Shown piece after piece: positions 1 through 9,056 of a DNA stretch of 64,000 nucleotides. Under the pieces are notes generated by a model. It was given only the letters and a program-made list of their open reading frames with translations, was not told where the DNA came from and made no database searches. Position numbers and translations under genes: made by a program. This DNA comes from JANXQG01 sp963780045 (GTDB lineage: Bacteria > Planctomycetota > Planctomycetia > Pirellulales > Thermoguttaceae): NCBI GenBank assembly GCA_963780045.1, contig CAVZZZ010000001.1:806001-870000 (forward strand), given 5' to 3'. Position 1 is the stretch's first letter. Every line of letters begins with the position of its first letter.

Positions 1-276
1 CCGGCGGGCCTCGGACTTCATCAGGTCGTAGGCCGTCGACTGAACGACCAACCGCAGCCACGCGCGAAATCGCCCTTCGCTTTCGACCGGCCGCACGCAG
101 CGGACAATGCGCAGCACGGCGTCCTGCACGATGTCGAGACAGAAGGCCTCGTCGCGCCCCGTGGCGCAGCGGGCCTTCCGATAGAGCCAGTCGAAGTAGC
201 GGCGGTAGAAATCCTCAATCGCGCGCTCGTCGCCGGCTGCCATCCCGCGGGTAAGTTGGAGGGGCGAGGTCGGCAC
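1..276 (-). CDS. ECF-type RNA polymerase sigma factor, N-terminal part (cut by window edge)
   Basis: Reading the minus strand from GTG at 276 gives an open frame to the window edge. It contains a sigma-70 region 2 pattern: an acidic/aromatic helix (DERAIEDFYRRYFDWLYR) followed by a segment with DIVQDAVLRIVR and then RFRAWLRLVVQSTAYD. This is how ECF factors bind core polymerase and the -10 element. An in-frame TAA lies just upstream and an AGGG stretch precedes GTG; ATG at 243 is the alternative start. Region 4 lies outside the window, so the gene is partial here. In planctomycetes such factors often sit beside membrane or secreted sensor proteins. Family assignment is firm, regulon unknown. 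Confidence 0.75.
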   Translation of the reverse strand, partial: MPTSPLQLTRGMAAGDERAIEDFYRRYFDWLYRKARCATGRDEAFCLDIVQDAVLRIVRCVRPVESEGRFRAWLRLVVQSTAYDLMKSEARR

Positions 277-300
277 GCCGCATTATTCCCTTTCAACGAC

Positions 301-1218
301 TCACGGAGACTTTTCGCCCCGCGCCGCCAGCCGGGCCTTCAGGGTTTCGATCTCCGTCACCTGCTCGCTGAGCCGCTTGCGGGCGGCCGCGTACTCGCTC
401 TCGGTTTCCGCCAATCGACCGTGCAGTCGGGCGAGATCGTCCTGGCTGCGGTTGCGGTCGGCAGCCATCTGGTCCCGCAGCTTGGCGCGTTCGGCCTCCA
501 TCTTGGTCGGTTCCAGCGCCGCCAGCACTTGCTGGACCGCTTCCGTTTGCTCCAAGTTGCCCCGAAAGATCAGCGTCTCGGTTGCCTCGTGGACCTTCAT
601 GAGGACATTGGTCGTCGACCCTTGGGCTTCCAACGCCGCTTGAACAAGCGAGAGGATGTTGTTCAAGTATTTGCGCGGTCGGGTTGGTCGGCGGGAATCA
701 GGTGACTTAACCGGAAGACCGCCAGGTGCGGCGGCTCCGGGCGGGAAGGGGCCGCCGGGCGTACGCCCGGACCACCCATCCCCCCCATGCCGCCCATGCG
801 GTTTTGCCCCATCCGAGCGCTATCGTCGGGCGGCGCGGCGAGTTTGAACAAATACACGCTCCCTTTTCCGCCTTCAATTGCTTCGATCGCGAGTTGAGGA
901 AGTCGCCTTCTTGAGCACTTCGAGAAACTGTTGCAGGTCAACGTTTTTCAGCTCGATGTCCGGCAGCGGCGGATTGGGGTCCGCACATTGCGGATCGGGC
1001 ACGACGACCGCCTGAAACCCCGGTAATGACTTCCTGAGAAAAGCGACCACCTCGCTTAGCGGCACACCGTGGAAATCAACCTCTTTGAGCACCGGATTAT
1101 CGCTTTCGCCGGCCGCCGCCGGGCGGTGTGGCGATTGTTTCTGCTTTTCGGCGGAAAAGAGGGTTTTGGGACCTGCCAACAGGGCGAGCAACACGAACGC
1201 GGGGACAAAGTTCTTCAT
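301..1218 (-). CDS. Secreted STN-like/coiled-coil protein, disrupted by two frameshifts
   Basis: ATG at 1218 is preceded by AGGAG at good spacing and followed by a signal peptide (MKNFVPAFVLLALLAG). The mature part begins with an STN-like fold typical of secretin/TonB short domains: VPLSEVVAFLRKSLPG, then LPDIELKNVDLQQFLEVL. The frame then shifts near 905 (continuing LAIEAIEGGKGSVYLFKLA and a Gly/Met-rich GMGGMGG stretch) and again near 670, where it resumes as LNNILSLVQAALEAQG and ends in a Glu/Arg-rich coiled coil at 301. All three segments look coding, so two single-base indels are the simplest reading. It lies just upstream of the sigma gene on the same strand. I know no function for it; a periplasmic protein-protein role is inference from the STN-like part. 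Confidence 0.55.
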
Positions 1219-1361
1219 GGCGGAACTCCTGGAATGTTGTTGCGGAAAGGGCCGTGCCAGCAGAAACTCGATGTTGCACCGCCTCTGCTCCACCCTAATA
1301 TACGACGCCGGGGGCCGTTTTTCGCTGGCCACGGCAACGATGGAGTCCCGTCGCATTAATC

Positions 1362-1380
1362 AAGCGGCGAGACGCCGCTT
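1362..1380 (-). terminator. Hairpin after ribD, possible terminator
   Basis: A perfect 8-bp stem with a 3-nt loop (AAGCGGCG, AGA, CGCCGCTT) sits about 30 bases beyond the ribD stop codon. The following T-rich stretch is weak, so rho-independent termination is only plausible. Confidence 0.4.
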
Positions 1381-1411
1381 CTACGGGCCAGCAGCCGGTT
1401 TCGGATAGGCT

Positions 1412-2529
1412 CTAAAGCCGCGACTCCAACGGTTTGACGCGACCACGAACGTATACGTCCTCGTCCACCGGTTCGACGACAACGTCTTCCAGCGCCATTG
1501 CCGCCGCGATTGCGTCCACGCCCTGGCCGGCGATCGGGCTGCGGGCCGCCTCGCCGCCGGCAAGTTTGGGCGCAATGAACACATGGACTTCGTCGATCAG
1601 CCGAGCGTCGAACAGACTTCCCAAGAGCCGGCCACCGCCTTCGACAAGCACGTTGGTCATCCGCCGCTTGCCCAGCTCGTCTAGCAAACCTTCTAAGCGA
1701 GCTTGCTGCGTCTTCCCGGCGCGAACGTGTACTTCGCAGCCCGCATCTCGAAGCCGCGCGCAATCGGCTGCGGTTGCCTCTTCGCCAACGGCCAGCATCA
1801 CCGGCACTTCCCTTGCCGTGCGGACGAGTTGAGAATCCAACGAGAGCGACACCCGCGAATCGACCACGATGCGCACCGCCGTTCGCGGCCCCGGCGGTCT
1901 CGCCGTCAAGAGCGGATCGTCCGCCGCGGCGGTTCCGCGGCCGACGATGATCGCGTCCACTCGGCCGCGAAGCTTGTGTGTCACTTGCCGCGAGGCGTGA
2001 CCGGAAATCCAGCGGCTGTCGCCCGACCGCGTGGCGATCTTGCCGTCCAAGGTCATTGCCCATTTGGCAATGACCCACGGCCGACCGGTGAAAAGCAACT
2101 TCAGATAGGGGGCGTTGAGCTTCGCGCATCGCTTTCAAGCACGCCGACATGCACTTCCACGCCTGCCGCTCGAAGCTCGGCGAGCCCGCTGCCGGCAACT
2201 TGTGGAAAGGGGTCCGGCATTGCGGCTACGACGCGGGCGATGCCGGCCGCGAGCACCGCCTGTGTGCATGGAGGCGTCTTGCCGTGGTGACAACAAGGTT
2301 CCAGCGTGACATAGAGCGTAGCGTCGCGAGCCCGCTGGCCGGCAAGCTTCAATGCTTCGACCTCGGCATGAGGCCCGCCGAACCGCCGATGCCAACCCTC
2401 GCCCAGAATCTCCGCGCCGCGGGCAATCACGCAGCCGACCATAGGGTTCGGTTCGACCGCGCCTTGTCCTTGCGCGGCCAACTCCAGCGCCCGCCGCATG
2501 TGCCAAAGATCGAGCGCTGCCTGGTCCAA
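1412..2529 (-). CDS. ribD: Bifunctional riboflavin deaminase/reductase RibD (one frameshift)
   Basis: RibD performs the second and third steps of riboflavin synthesis: deamination of the pyrimidine, then NADPH-dependent side-chain reduction. The N-terminal deaminase (from ATG 2529) has the zinc site GGPHAEVEAL and TLEPCCHHGKTPPC. The C-terminal reductase has AMTLDGKIA, RWISG, a DAIIVGRGT segment and NVLVEGGG. The frame breaks near 2112: the deaminase frame runs into a stop soon after ESDAR, and one added base would restore KLNAPYLKLLFTGRP into the reductase. With that base the protein is about 372 aa, the normal RibD length. Nothing else in the gene is damaged, so a sequencing or assembly deletion is more likely than a true pseudogene. 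It is divergent from hrpB, and no other rib genes are in the window. Confidence 0.85.
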
Positions 2530-2624
2530 GGGTAAGCTCCTGCTATCGGGTCAACTGATTCACTCTGGATCATACCGTTCGCCGACAGCCATTGGAAGAT
2601 AGAATAGCGCAAGGTCCCTCCGCT

Positions 2625-5192
2625 ATGCTTCCTCACCTTCCCATCGACGAAGTCCTGCCGCAGCTCATCGCCGCACTGCGTTCATCGAATGCGGTCGTGT
2701 TGCGTGCGCCGACCGGTGCGGGTAAGACGACGCGCGTGCCGCCCGCGGTGTTGGACCATGTCGTCAAGGGGCCGGGCTCGGTGGTCGTCTTGCAGCCGCG
2801 GAAAATCACGGCACGGGCCTGCGCGCGGCGAATCGCCTTTGAACGCGGCGTACAGTTGGGCGGCGAGGTCGGCTACCAGGTCCGCTTCGACCGCTGCATG
2901 GGGCCGAAAACGCGGATTCAGGTCGTCACCGAAGGCATTCTCCTGCGGATGCTGCAGGACGACCCGTTCATCGAGCCGGTAGCGGCGGTGGTCTTCGACG
3001 AATTCCACGAGCGGAGCCTCAACAGCGACCTGGCCCTGGCGATGGTCCGCCGCGTACATGAGACGGTCCGCCTGGAATTGAAAATCGTTGTCATGTCAGC
3101 GACGCTGAACGCCGGGCCAATCGCCAATTGGTTGGGATGCCAAACAATCGAAAGCCAAGGCCGCCTGCACACCGTTGACATCAGCTATCTGGAAGACCCT
3201 CGGCAGCGGCCGTTGGCCGATCGCACGGCCGACGCCGTGGCGCAGATTCTGGAGCGCACGCCCGGCGACGTGCTGGTCTTTCTGCCCGGCGTGGGCGAAA
3301 TCCGCCAGACCGCCCGGCGGTTGGAACCGCTGGCCGCAGCGCGGAACCTGGCCGTGCTGCCGCTTTACGGCGATCTGCCGGCGGAAAAGCAGGACGAGGT
3401 TCTCGGCCCGATAGGACGCCGCAAGGTTGTGCTCTCGACCAATGTTGCGGAAACCTCGCTGACGATCGAAGGCGTCACCGCGGTGGTCGATACAGGGCTG
3501 GCGCGGTCGCTTCGCTTCGATCCGAACGTCGGCATGGACCGCTTGCAGCTCGTGCCCATCTCGCAGGCGGCGGCCGACCAGCGGGCAGGCCGCGCCGGGC
3601 GGACGCAGCCGGGCGTGTGCCTGCGGCTCTGGCCGGAGCGGGCCCACCGCCAGCGGCCGGCCGCCGAGGAACCGGAAATCCGCCGGCTCGATCTTGCCGG
3701 TCCACTGTTGGAGCTGCGGGTCTGGGGCGAGCGCGACCCGGCCGCGTTTCCGTGGTACGAGCATCCGCCACCTGCCGCAGTTCAGCAGGCCGAGTCTCTG
3801 CTGACGCTTCTCGGTGCGATCAGCGGCGACGGGAGCGTTACTGAAGTCGGCCGAGCAATGGCCCGGCTGCCTGTGAGCCCGCGACTGGCCCGGATGCTGA
3901 TCGAGGGGAAGCAACTAGGCCAGGCAGATGCCGTGGTATTGGCGGCGGCGCTGTTGAGCGAGCGCGATCCGTTCGGCCGCGGCGAAGAAGCCGATAACCG
4001 GCGCGGTGGTGATCGGCCGCGGGCTGCCGCCGCATCCGATTCGGATGTCTGCGATCGTATCGCAGCCCTGGAGGAATTCGAGGCCGCGGGCCGCCTCGAT
4101 TCGCCACTGGGGCGGATCCATCGCAGCACCGCCCAATACGTGTTGCACGTGCGAGACCAACTGCGGCGCGAGTTGCGAAGCGCTCGTAGCACCGGCTCTA
4201 GCCGGAATCCAAACATATTGCCGCCCGAAGGCCGTACTAGGAGCGCGGACGCCGTGCGCCGCGCTTTGTTGACCGCCTTCCCCGACCGGCTCGTCCGCCG
4301 CAGCGGGCCCGGCAGCCGTTTCGGGCGAATGGTCGGCGGTCGCGGAGTGCGCGTAGCAGACTCCAGCGCGGTCCGCGACGCACCATTGTTTTTGGCCGTG
4401 GATGTTGACCGCGGCGAATCCGAGGCGCTGGTGCAACTGGCGTCGGCCGTCGACCGAGAGTGGCTGCCGCCGGAATGTGTTTCGGTGCGAACGGAGGTCG
4501 AGTTCGACGCCGCGGCCGGGCGGGTGATCGCGCGGCGGCGGGTCTATTGGCAAGACCTGTTGCTGGAAGAAAGCCCGGCGCCGTTGCCGGACGGCGACCA
4601 GACGGCCGCCATCCTCGCGGCCGCAGCGGCGGAGCGATTCGACGAAGTCTTTCCCTGGGACGACGCGGAAACGGCCGGCTACCTCAACCGTGTTCGCTGT
4701 TTGGCCGGCTGGATGCCGGAGATGCAACTGCCGGCCTTCGACATCGAGACCGTTAAGTCGATCTTGCCGCAGATTTGCCATGGCTGCCGCTCGCTGGGCG
4801 AAGTTCGCCGCGCCGCCTGGCTGGGACATTTGCAGGGAATGCTCACGCCGCAACAACAGCAGACCGTCGCGCGGGAAGCGCCTGAGCGGATCGAGGTGCC
4901 CAGCGGCAGCCGCATCAAGCTGCACTACGAGCCGGGCAAGCCGCCCGTTCTGGCGGTGCGGATCCAGGAGATCTTCGGCATGTTGGAGACGCCGCGGATC
5001 GCCGCCCGCCGCGTGCCCGTGCTTTTGCACCTGCTGGCGCCCAATCACCGTCCGCAGCAAGTGACCGACGACTTGGCCAGTTTCTGGCGAACGACCTACC
5101 ATCAGGTCCGCAAGGACTTGCGGCGGCGCTATCCCAAGCACGCCTGGCCGGAGGACCCCTACACGGCGACGGCGGAACGCAGGCCGAGGTAG
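2625..5192 (+). CDS. hrpB: ATP-dependent helicase HrpB
   Basis: DEAH-family RNA-helicase-like protein of 855 aa. Walker A is APTGAGKTT (residues 28-36), Walker B/DExH is FDEFHER (about 124-130), motif III is MSATLN, motif V TNVAETSLTIEG and motif VI QRAGRAGR (about 318). The C-terminal half has the helicase-associated and HrpB-specific domains, ending in a conserved region rich in WP and Arg (RRYPKHAWPEDP). ATG 2625 is preferred over the in-frame TTG at 2592, because MLPHLPIDEVLP matches the usual family start. The role of HrpB in bacteria is poorly defined. Oddity: codons about 520-541 are encoded by a palindromic repeat of a family also found between ctaA and ctaB, adding a Ser/Arg/Pro-rich insert without breaking the frame. 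Confidence 0.93.
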   Translation: MLPHLPIDEVLPQLIAALRSSNAVVLRAPTGAGKTTRVPPAVLDHVVKGPGSVVVLQPRKITARACARRIAFERGVQLGGEVGYQVRFDRCMGPKTRIQVVTEGILLRMLQDDPFIEPVAAVVFDEFHERSLNSDLALAMVRRVHETVRLELKIVVMSATLNAGPIANWLGCQTIESQGRLHTVDISYLEDPRQRPLADRTADAVAQILERTPGDVLVFLPGVGEIRQTARRLEPLAAARNLAVLPLYGDLPAEKQDEVLGPIGRRKVVLSTNVAETSLTIEGVTAVVDTGLARSLRFDPNVGMDRLQLVPISQAAADQRAGRAGRTQPGVCLRLWPERAHRQRPAAEEPEIRRLDLAGPLLELRVWGERDPAAFPWYEHPPPAAVQQAESLLTLLGAISGDGSVTEVGRAMARLPVSPRLARMLIEGKQLGQADAVVLAAALLSERDPFGRGEEADNRRGGDRPRAAAASDSDVCDRIAALEEFEAAGRLDSPLGRIHRSTAQYVLHVRDQLRRELRSARSTGSSRNPNILPPEGRTRSADAVRRALLTAFPDRLVRRSGPGSRFGRMVGGRGVRVADSSAVRDAPLFLAVDVDRGESEALVQLASAVDREWLPPECVSVRTEVEFDAAAGRVIARRRVYWQDLLLEESPAPLPDGDQTAAILAAAAAERFDEVFPWDDAETAGYLNRVRCLAGWMPEMQLPAFDIETVKSILPQICHGCRSLGEVRRAAWLGHLQGMLTPQQQQTVAREAPERIEVPSGSRIKLHYEPGKPPVLAVRIQEIFGMLETPRIAARRVPVLLHLLAPNHRPQQVTDDLASFWRTTYHQVRKDLRRRYPKHAWPEDPYTATAERRPR
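4182..4245. repeat. Palindromic repeat element embedded in hrpB
   Basis: Ends are imperfect inverted repeats: GCTCGTAGCACCGG at the left and CCGTACTAGGAGC at the right. The element resembles the intergenic copy at 15641-15699, sharing GTAG.ACCGGCT.TAGCCGGAA and a right arm ending in CGTACTA.GAGCG. It is translated in frame in hrpB. Confidence 0.7.
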
Positions 5193-5582
5193 TTCCCTTG
5201 TGAAACAGCACTTACCATCCGGTCGCGTCGCTGCTTGCGGCGGCCGCCCTCTGTTTGTTGGGCGGGTTCGCCGCGCGGCGGTTGCCCTCGAGCGCGACGT
5301 GAAACCTACGGCTCTGTCTGGCAGTAGCGCATCGAAGGACGTTACGTTTCTCGCATTCTCGCAATTGGCTTGCGCGGAAGCGACGTAGTTGGGGGGAACA
5401 TGCAAACGAACAAGTGCATAGAAACGCCATTGTGCCGGCCCCACTTGCTTGAACGTGGACGGTTCCGAATCTAGAATGCGATGGTTCTTGTCGTGTTCTC
5501 AATCCTGAAATCGAGGTGCCGCCTGCCAGCCATTTCTCATCGGCCTTAGGTGACCTGGGCACATCAAAGGAGGCATTTGGCC
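5193..5582. other. Gap between hrpB and the Wzz-like gene
   Basis: I find no gene with a start, ribosome binding site and recognisable protein here. One frame from about 5206 to 5298 reads like the tail of a membrane-anchored protein (SLLAAAALCLLGGFAARR) but has no start codon in reach; it could be a gene remnant. The last 30 bases carry the strong AAAGGAGG site of the next gene. Confidence 0.4.
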
Positions 5583-6959
5583 ATGAACAACGATTTAAAT
5601 CTCACCTGCGCGGCGCAGGCCGCCGATGCCGATAAGCAACAGTCGTTACCGGCCAGCAGCGATGCCACGTCAGGGCCTCGCACGGGCGATTCTCAATGCA
5701 GCGCTGGCGGACGCGCCTGGCCGCGCCGCTGGCGGCTGGCGTTTGACTGTGCGGTGGTGGGCGGCCTATCGGCGATCCTGGCGCTTTGGCACTGGAACAA
5801 AGCATATACCGCCGTGTCGCTGCTGCAGATCAGTGCGGCGCAGCAGGCAATCGTGTTTCAGACGGAGGATCGGTCGCAAAACTCCTTTGAAATCTACAAG
5901 GGCACGCAACAGCAGTTGCTCACCAGCGACGTCGTGCTGACTTCCGCGCTTCGCAAACCGGAGGCCGCCCGCTCGCCGGTCATTCAGAAAGAAGCCGATC
6001 CGGTTCGCTGGCTCGCCAACAATCTGCGCGTCGAATATCCGGGCAACGCCGAGGTCATGCGCGTCAGTCTGACGGGCACTAATTCGGACGAGGCGGCCCT
6101 GCTGGTTCGGGCCGTCGTCGAGGCCTACATGAACGGCGCCGGCGATGCGGACCGCCGTGAAAAACGCGACCACTTGGCCGAATTGGACAAGCTGTATAAC
6201 GAAAAATCGAATCTGCTGCGGAGTAAGAGGATGGAGATGAAGCAACTTGAGGAGACGTTGAAGACCGGCGACCCCGGCACGCTGAACGTGAAGCAGCAGA
6301 TGGCCATGCAGGAGTACGCGGAAGCCAGGAACGACTGGAACCGCCTGCGGTCCGAATTGGAGCGGGCCAAGAGTGACTTGGAGCTGAAGAAGCGGATCGG
6401 CACGCCCGACAAAAAAGACCTCGCGCCGGAGACCGCGGAATTGAAGGCCCGCATCGACATCCTGACGGCCCAGGAAAAAGCGGCATCCGCTGACCGTGAC
6501 GCCAAGCGAGAGATGGCCGAGAAATTTGGCAATTCGTCGATCGACGTGGAGATGATGCGGAGCGAGCTGATGGAGCTGGAAGCGATCCTCAAGCCCATCG
6601 CCGAGAAGCGCGACAAACTCAGCGTTGAACTCGGCTCCATGCCGCGGATCAACGTCTTTCAGTCGACCGAGGCGCCCATGTCGCCCGATATTGTTCTGGC
6701 GCTGCCGGAGATCAATCCAAGACTTCGCCAACTCCTGTTGAACGTCCTCGCGGTACTCGCGGCAGCCCTTATCCCGGCGTGCCTCGCCCTTTGCCGGACG
6801 GGGCGGGAGCGGATGCTGCTGGTTTTGATGCTGCTCATTGTGGCAGTCCCGGCGGGGATCTTCCTCTGCCCGTTTCCTGGGATTGCCTTTCCAGTAGCTG
6901 CGGGAGTCGCCATTTTCTGGGGTGTTTGCGACGCTGCTTTTGTCGGGTTGCGCCATTAA
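5583..6959 (+). CDS. Wzz/GNVR-like chain-length-determinant-type membrane protein
   Basis: The 458-aa protein starts at an ATG with AAAGGAGG upstream. Architecture: a cytoplasmic N-terminus of about 45 residues, a first membrane segment (AFDCAVVGGLSAILALW), a long periplasmic part rich in Lys/Glu/Arg with coiled-coil character (about residues 190-370), then one membrane segment near residue 380 (LLLNVLAVLAAALIPACL) and two further hydrophobic segments to the C-terminus. This N-TM/coiled-coil/C-TM plan is that of Wzz/BY-kinase-type polysaccharide co-polymerases, but no kinase domain follows and no other polysaccharide genes are adjacent. The call rests on architecture and weak similarity. A structural role at the inner membrane is the alternative. 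Confidence 0.5.
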   Translation: MNNDLNLTCAAQAADADKQQSLPASSDATSGPRTGDSQCSAGGRAWPRRWRLAFDCAVVGGLSAILALWHWNKAYTAVSLLQISAAQQAIVFQTEDRSQNSFEIYKGTQQQLLTSDVVLTSALRKPEAARSPVIQKEADPVRWLANNLRVEYPGNAEVMRVSLTGTNSDEAALLVRAVVEAYMNGAGDADRREKRDHLAELDKLYNEKSNLLRSKRMEMKQLEETLKTGDPGTLNVKQQMAMQEYAEARNDWNRLRSELERAKSDLELKKRIGTPDKKDLAPETAELKARIDILTAQEKAASADRDAKREMAEKFGNSSIDVEMMRSELMELEAILKPIAEKRDKLSVELGSMPRINVFQSTEAPMSPDIVLALPEINPRLRQLLLNVLAVLAAALIPACLALCRTGRERMLLVLMLLIVAVPAGIFLCPFPGIAFPVAAGVAIFWGVCDAAFVGLRH

Positions 6960-7221
6960 AATAAGCGCGCTCCCCTTGGCGGATCGCTAAGCTTGAGGCT
7001 GCGAGAGTTGGCATAAACGCAGGCATAAGCCCGCCAATTCGCGGGCGGTTGTCCTAGCTGTCCTACTCTTCCGTCCTGCACCCCCTTGCAGCGATTTCCG
7101 GGCATTCCTATACTATTGGGTCTATGTTTTAATAGCCCAAATTGCGGGGACACGGCTGGACCGCACGCCCACGTTTCGGGAATGTTCACTGCCAAACGCA
7201 GCGAATGGGAGATCGACAACT

Positions 7222-7518
7222 ATGTCTATGGACAAAAGCCTGCGCGTGCGCAGCGGCATGACCAGGTTGCGGAGTGTTTTAACCCGCGGCGAGCGGATCC
7301 AAAAGCTCAAGGACGCCGAACGTTGGAAGGAAGGCGACAGCCCCTTCGGGCTGGCGAAGGTCCGCGTCTACAAACTGGCGATGAAGAAAAAGAAGAAGAA
7401 GGCCAAGGAAGGAGAGGAAGGCGCCGAGGGAGCGGCCGCGGCTGCTCCGGCCGCGGACGCCAAGGGCGCGGCAAAAGCCCCTGCCGCCAAGGCGCCGGCA
7501 GCCAAGGGGAAGAAGTAG
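7222..7518 (+). CDS. Small basic protein of the PVC superphylum
   Basis: A 98-aa highly basic protein starting MSMDKSLRVRSGMTRLRS, with LTRGERIQKLKD, ERWKEGDSPFGLAKVRV and then MKKKKKKAK. This is the conserved core of the small basic protein family of chlamydiae, verrucomicrobia and planctomycetes (TIGR04137-type), thought to be RNA- or ribosome-associated. The last 40 residues are an Ala/Lys/Pro-rich tail (AAKAPAAKAPAAKGKK) that extends beyond the family core. GGGAG precedes the ATG; a second ATG two codons on is possible. The poly-Lys run is genuine coding, not a frameshift. It is the best lineage marker in the window. Confidence 0.85.
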   Translation: MSMDKSLRVRSGMTRLRSVLTRGERIQKLKDAERWKEGDSPFGLAKVRVYKLAMKKKKKKAKEGEEGAEGAAAAAPAADAKGAAKAPAAKAPAAKGKK

Positions 7519-7548
7519 CGCTGTCTTTGTGCATCACGGCGGAGCGTG

Positions 7549-8961
7549 ATGAGTACTATGATCGACTTCAAGCTTCCGGAACTCGGCGAAAACGTCCATA
7601 GCGGCGACGTGGTGAGCGTGCTCGTCCACGAGGGCGACGAGATCGCCGCCAACGGCGGCGTCGTCGAAGTGGAAACCGACAAAGCGGTGGTCGAGATTCC
7701 CTGTCCGCACACCGGCCGCGTGACCAAGCTGCACGTCAAGAAAGGCGACACGATCAAGGTCGGCCAGGTGTTGCTCACGCTTGCCAGCGGTGACGAGGCG
7801 AAAGCGCCGTCGGCCGCTGCTCCGGCGGCCCCGGCGGCGCAGCCAACTAAACCAGCTCCGAAGGCGCAAGCGGCCGTTGCTCGGGCGCAAATGGCCGCTG
7901 CGCCTTCTCCGGTCGCCGCAGTCGCCAAACCGCAAGCGGTATCGCCTGCCCCCGCCGCTGCCGCCGTGCTAGACCACAACGGTCCCATACCCGCCGGACC
8001 CGCCGTGCGGCGAATGGCCCGCGAGCAAGGCGTCGATCTGGCAACGGTCGCGGGAAGCGGCAAGCACGGCCGCATCACGATGGAAGATGTTGCGGCGGCA
8101 AAAGCAGGACGGACATCCGAGTCCGTCGCCACACCAAAGACGGACTCGGAGGTCCATCCCACAACGATTTCGACGGACGTGGCAGTCCGTCCCGCGGCCA
8201 AGCCCGCCGAGGCGGGAATCCAACTCGCCGACGGCGAATCTAAGGACGCCTGGGGACCGGTCCGCGTGGAGAAGATTTCCCGCATCCGCCGCACGATCGC
8301 CGAGCAGATGGCACGTTCGGCCGCCACCATCCCGCACGTCACCAATTTCGACGACGCCGACGTGACCGAACTGGAGCGGCTCCGCCAGACCGTGCCAGCC
8401 GGACAACTCGGCCAGAACGTGAAGCTTACAATGATGCCCTTCTTGATGCGGGCGGTGGCGATGGCCCTGCGGCGGCATCCGACCTTGAACTCCATTTTCG
8501 ACTTGACCAACGACCGTATTATTTACAAGGAATACGTCAACCTGGGCATCGCCGTCGATACGCCCCGCGGCTTGGTCGTGCCCAACATCCGCGGCGCGGA
8601 GAGGATGTCGATCCTGCAACTGGCCCAGGCGCTGGGGTCGATCGCCGAGCGTGCCCGCGGAGGGCAGTTCGCCGTCGACGACCTCCGCGGCGGGACGTTC
8701 ACGATCAGCAACCTCGGCGCGGTGGGCGGGCACTACAGTACGCCGATCATCAACTTTCCGGAAGTGGCCATTTTGCTGCTGGGCCGGGCACGCTGGCTGC
8801 CAGTCGTCAGCGGCAAAAGCCACGACCGCCTGGAAAACCGGCTGATGATGCCGCTGAGCCTGTCATTCGACCATCGTCTGGTTGACGGCGCCACAGCCGG
8901 CCGCTTCCTGAACGAAGTCATCCGCAACCTGGAATCGCCCGGCATGATGTTGCTGGCGTAG
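7549..8961 (+). CDS. Dihydrolipoamide acyltransferase, E2 of a 2-oxoacid dehydrogenase complex
   Basis: About 470 aa. Domain order: an N-terminal lipoyl domain with the lipoylated lysine in EVETDKAVVEIP (about residue 45); an Ala/Pro linker; a peripheral-subunit-binding domain (PAVRRMAREQGVDL, GSGKHGRITMEDV); a second long linker; and the catalytic domain ending in SFDHRLVDGATAGRF, which holds the His and Asp-Gly of the active site. It transfers the acyl group to CoA; pyruvate is the likeliest substrate, but E1 is not in the window. Possible starts are GTG 7546, ATG 7549 and ATG 7558; GGAG at 7541 fits the first two. E3 follows at 9057. Oddity: the second linker is built from palindromic DNA (8111-8191). 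Confidence 0.9.
   Translation: MSTMIDFKLPELGENVHSGDVVSVLVHEGDEIAANGGVVEVETDKAVVEIPCPHTGRVTKLHVKKGDTIKVGQVLLTLASGDEAKAPSAAAPAAPAAQPTKPAPKAQAAVARAQMAAAPSPVAAVAKPQAVSPAPAAAAVLDHNGPIPAGPAVRRMAREQGVDLATVAGSGKHGRITMEDVAAAKAGRTSESVATPKTDSEVHPTTISTDVAVRPAAKPAEAGIQLADGESKDAWGPVRVEKISRIRRTIAEQMARSAATIPHVTNFDDADVTELERLRQTVPAGQLGQNVKLTMMPFLMRAVAMALRRHPTLNSIFDLTNDRIIYKEYVNLGIAVDTPRGLVVPNIRGAERMSILQLAQALGSIAERARGGQFAVDDLRGGTFTISNLGAVGGHYSTPIINFPEVAILLLGRARWLPVVSGKSHDRLENRLMMPLSLSFDHRLVDGATAGRFLNEVIRNLESPGMMLLA
8111..8191. repeat. Two palindromes inside the E2 linker
   Basis: Arms 8111-8127 (GGACATCCGAGTCCGTC) and 8139-8155 pair at 16 of 17 positions around an 11-base loop. A second smaller palindrome, GACGGAC at 8172-8178 with GTCCGTC at 8185-8191, reuses the same motif. 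Both are translated in frame. Confidence 0.7.
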
Positions 8962-9056
8962 AAAGTTTTCAGTGTTCTGTGTTCAGTAAAGCGCGGTCGT
9001 CGCCTGAAAGCACGGAACGCCGAGTGCTGAAAACTGAACACTGAAAACTGAACACT
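8962..9056. repeat. Intergenic TTTTCAGTGTTCAGT-type repeat between E2 and E3 genes
   Basis: The gap begins with TTTTCAGTGTTCTGTGTTCA and ends with a tandem, inverted version (two copies of CTGAAAACTGAACA) that runs right up to the lpdA start. The same motif (TTTTCAGTGTTCAGTTTTCA) recurs at 31079-31098, so it is a dispersed repeat rather than a gene-specific site. Confidence 0.7.

Noticed and set aside
3915..5444. Minus-strand frame of about 500 codons opposite hrpB
   Set aside because: The sequence is Arg/His/Gln-rich shadow coding; hrpB on the plus strand has all helicase motifs over the same span.
5212..5562. Minus-strand 116-codon frame between hrpB and the Wzz-like gene
   Set aside because: No ribosome binding site, Arg/Ala/Ser-rich composition, no motif; treated as non-coding gap.
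7390..7410. Poly-lysine A-rich tract in the small basic protein as a possible frameshift site
   Set aside because: The lysine run is a normal feature of this protein family and the frame continues through it to a sensible end.
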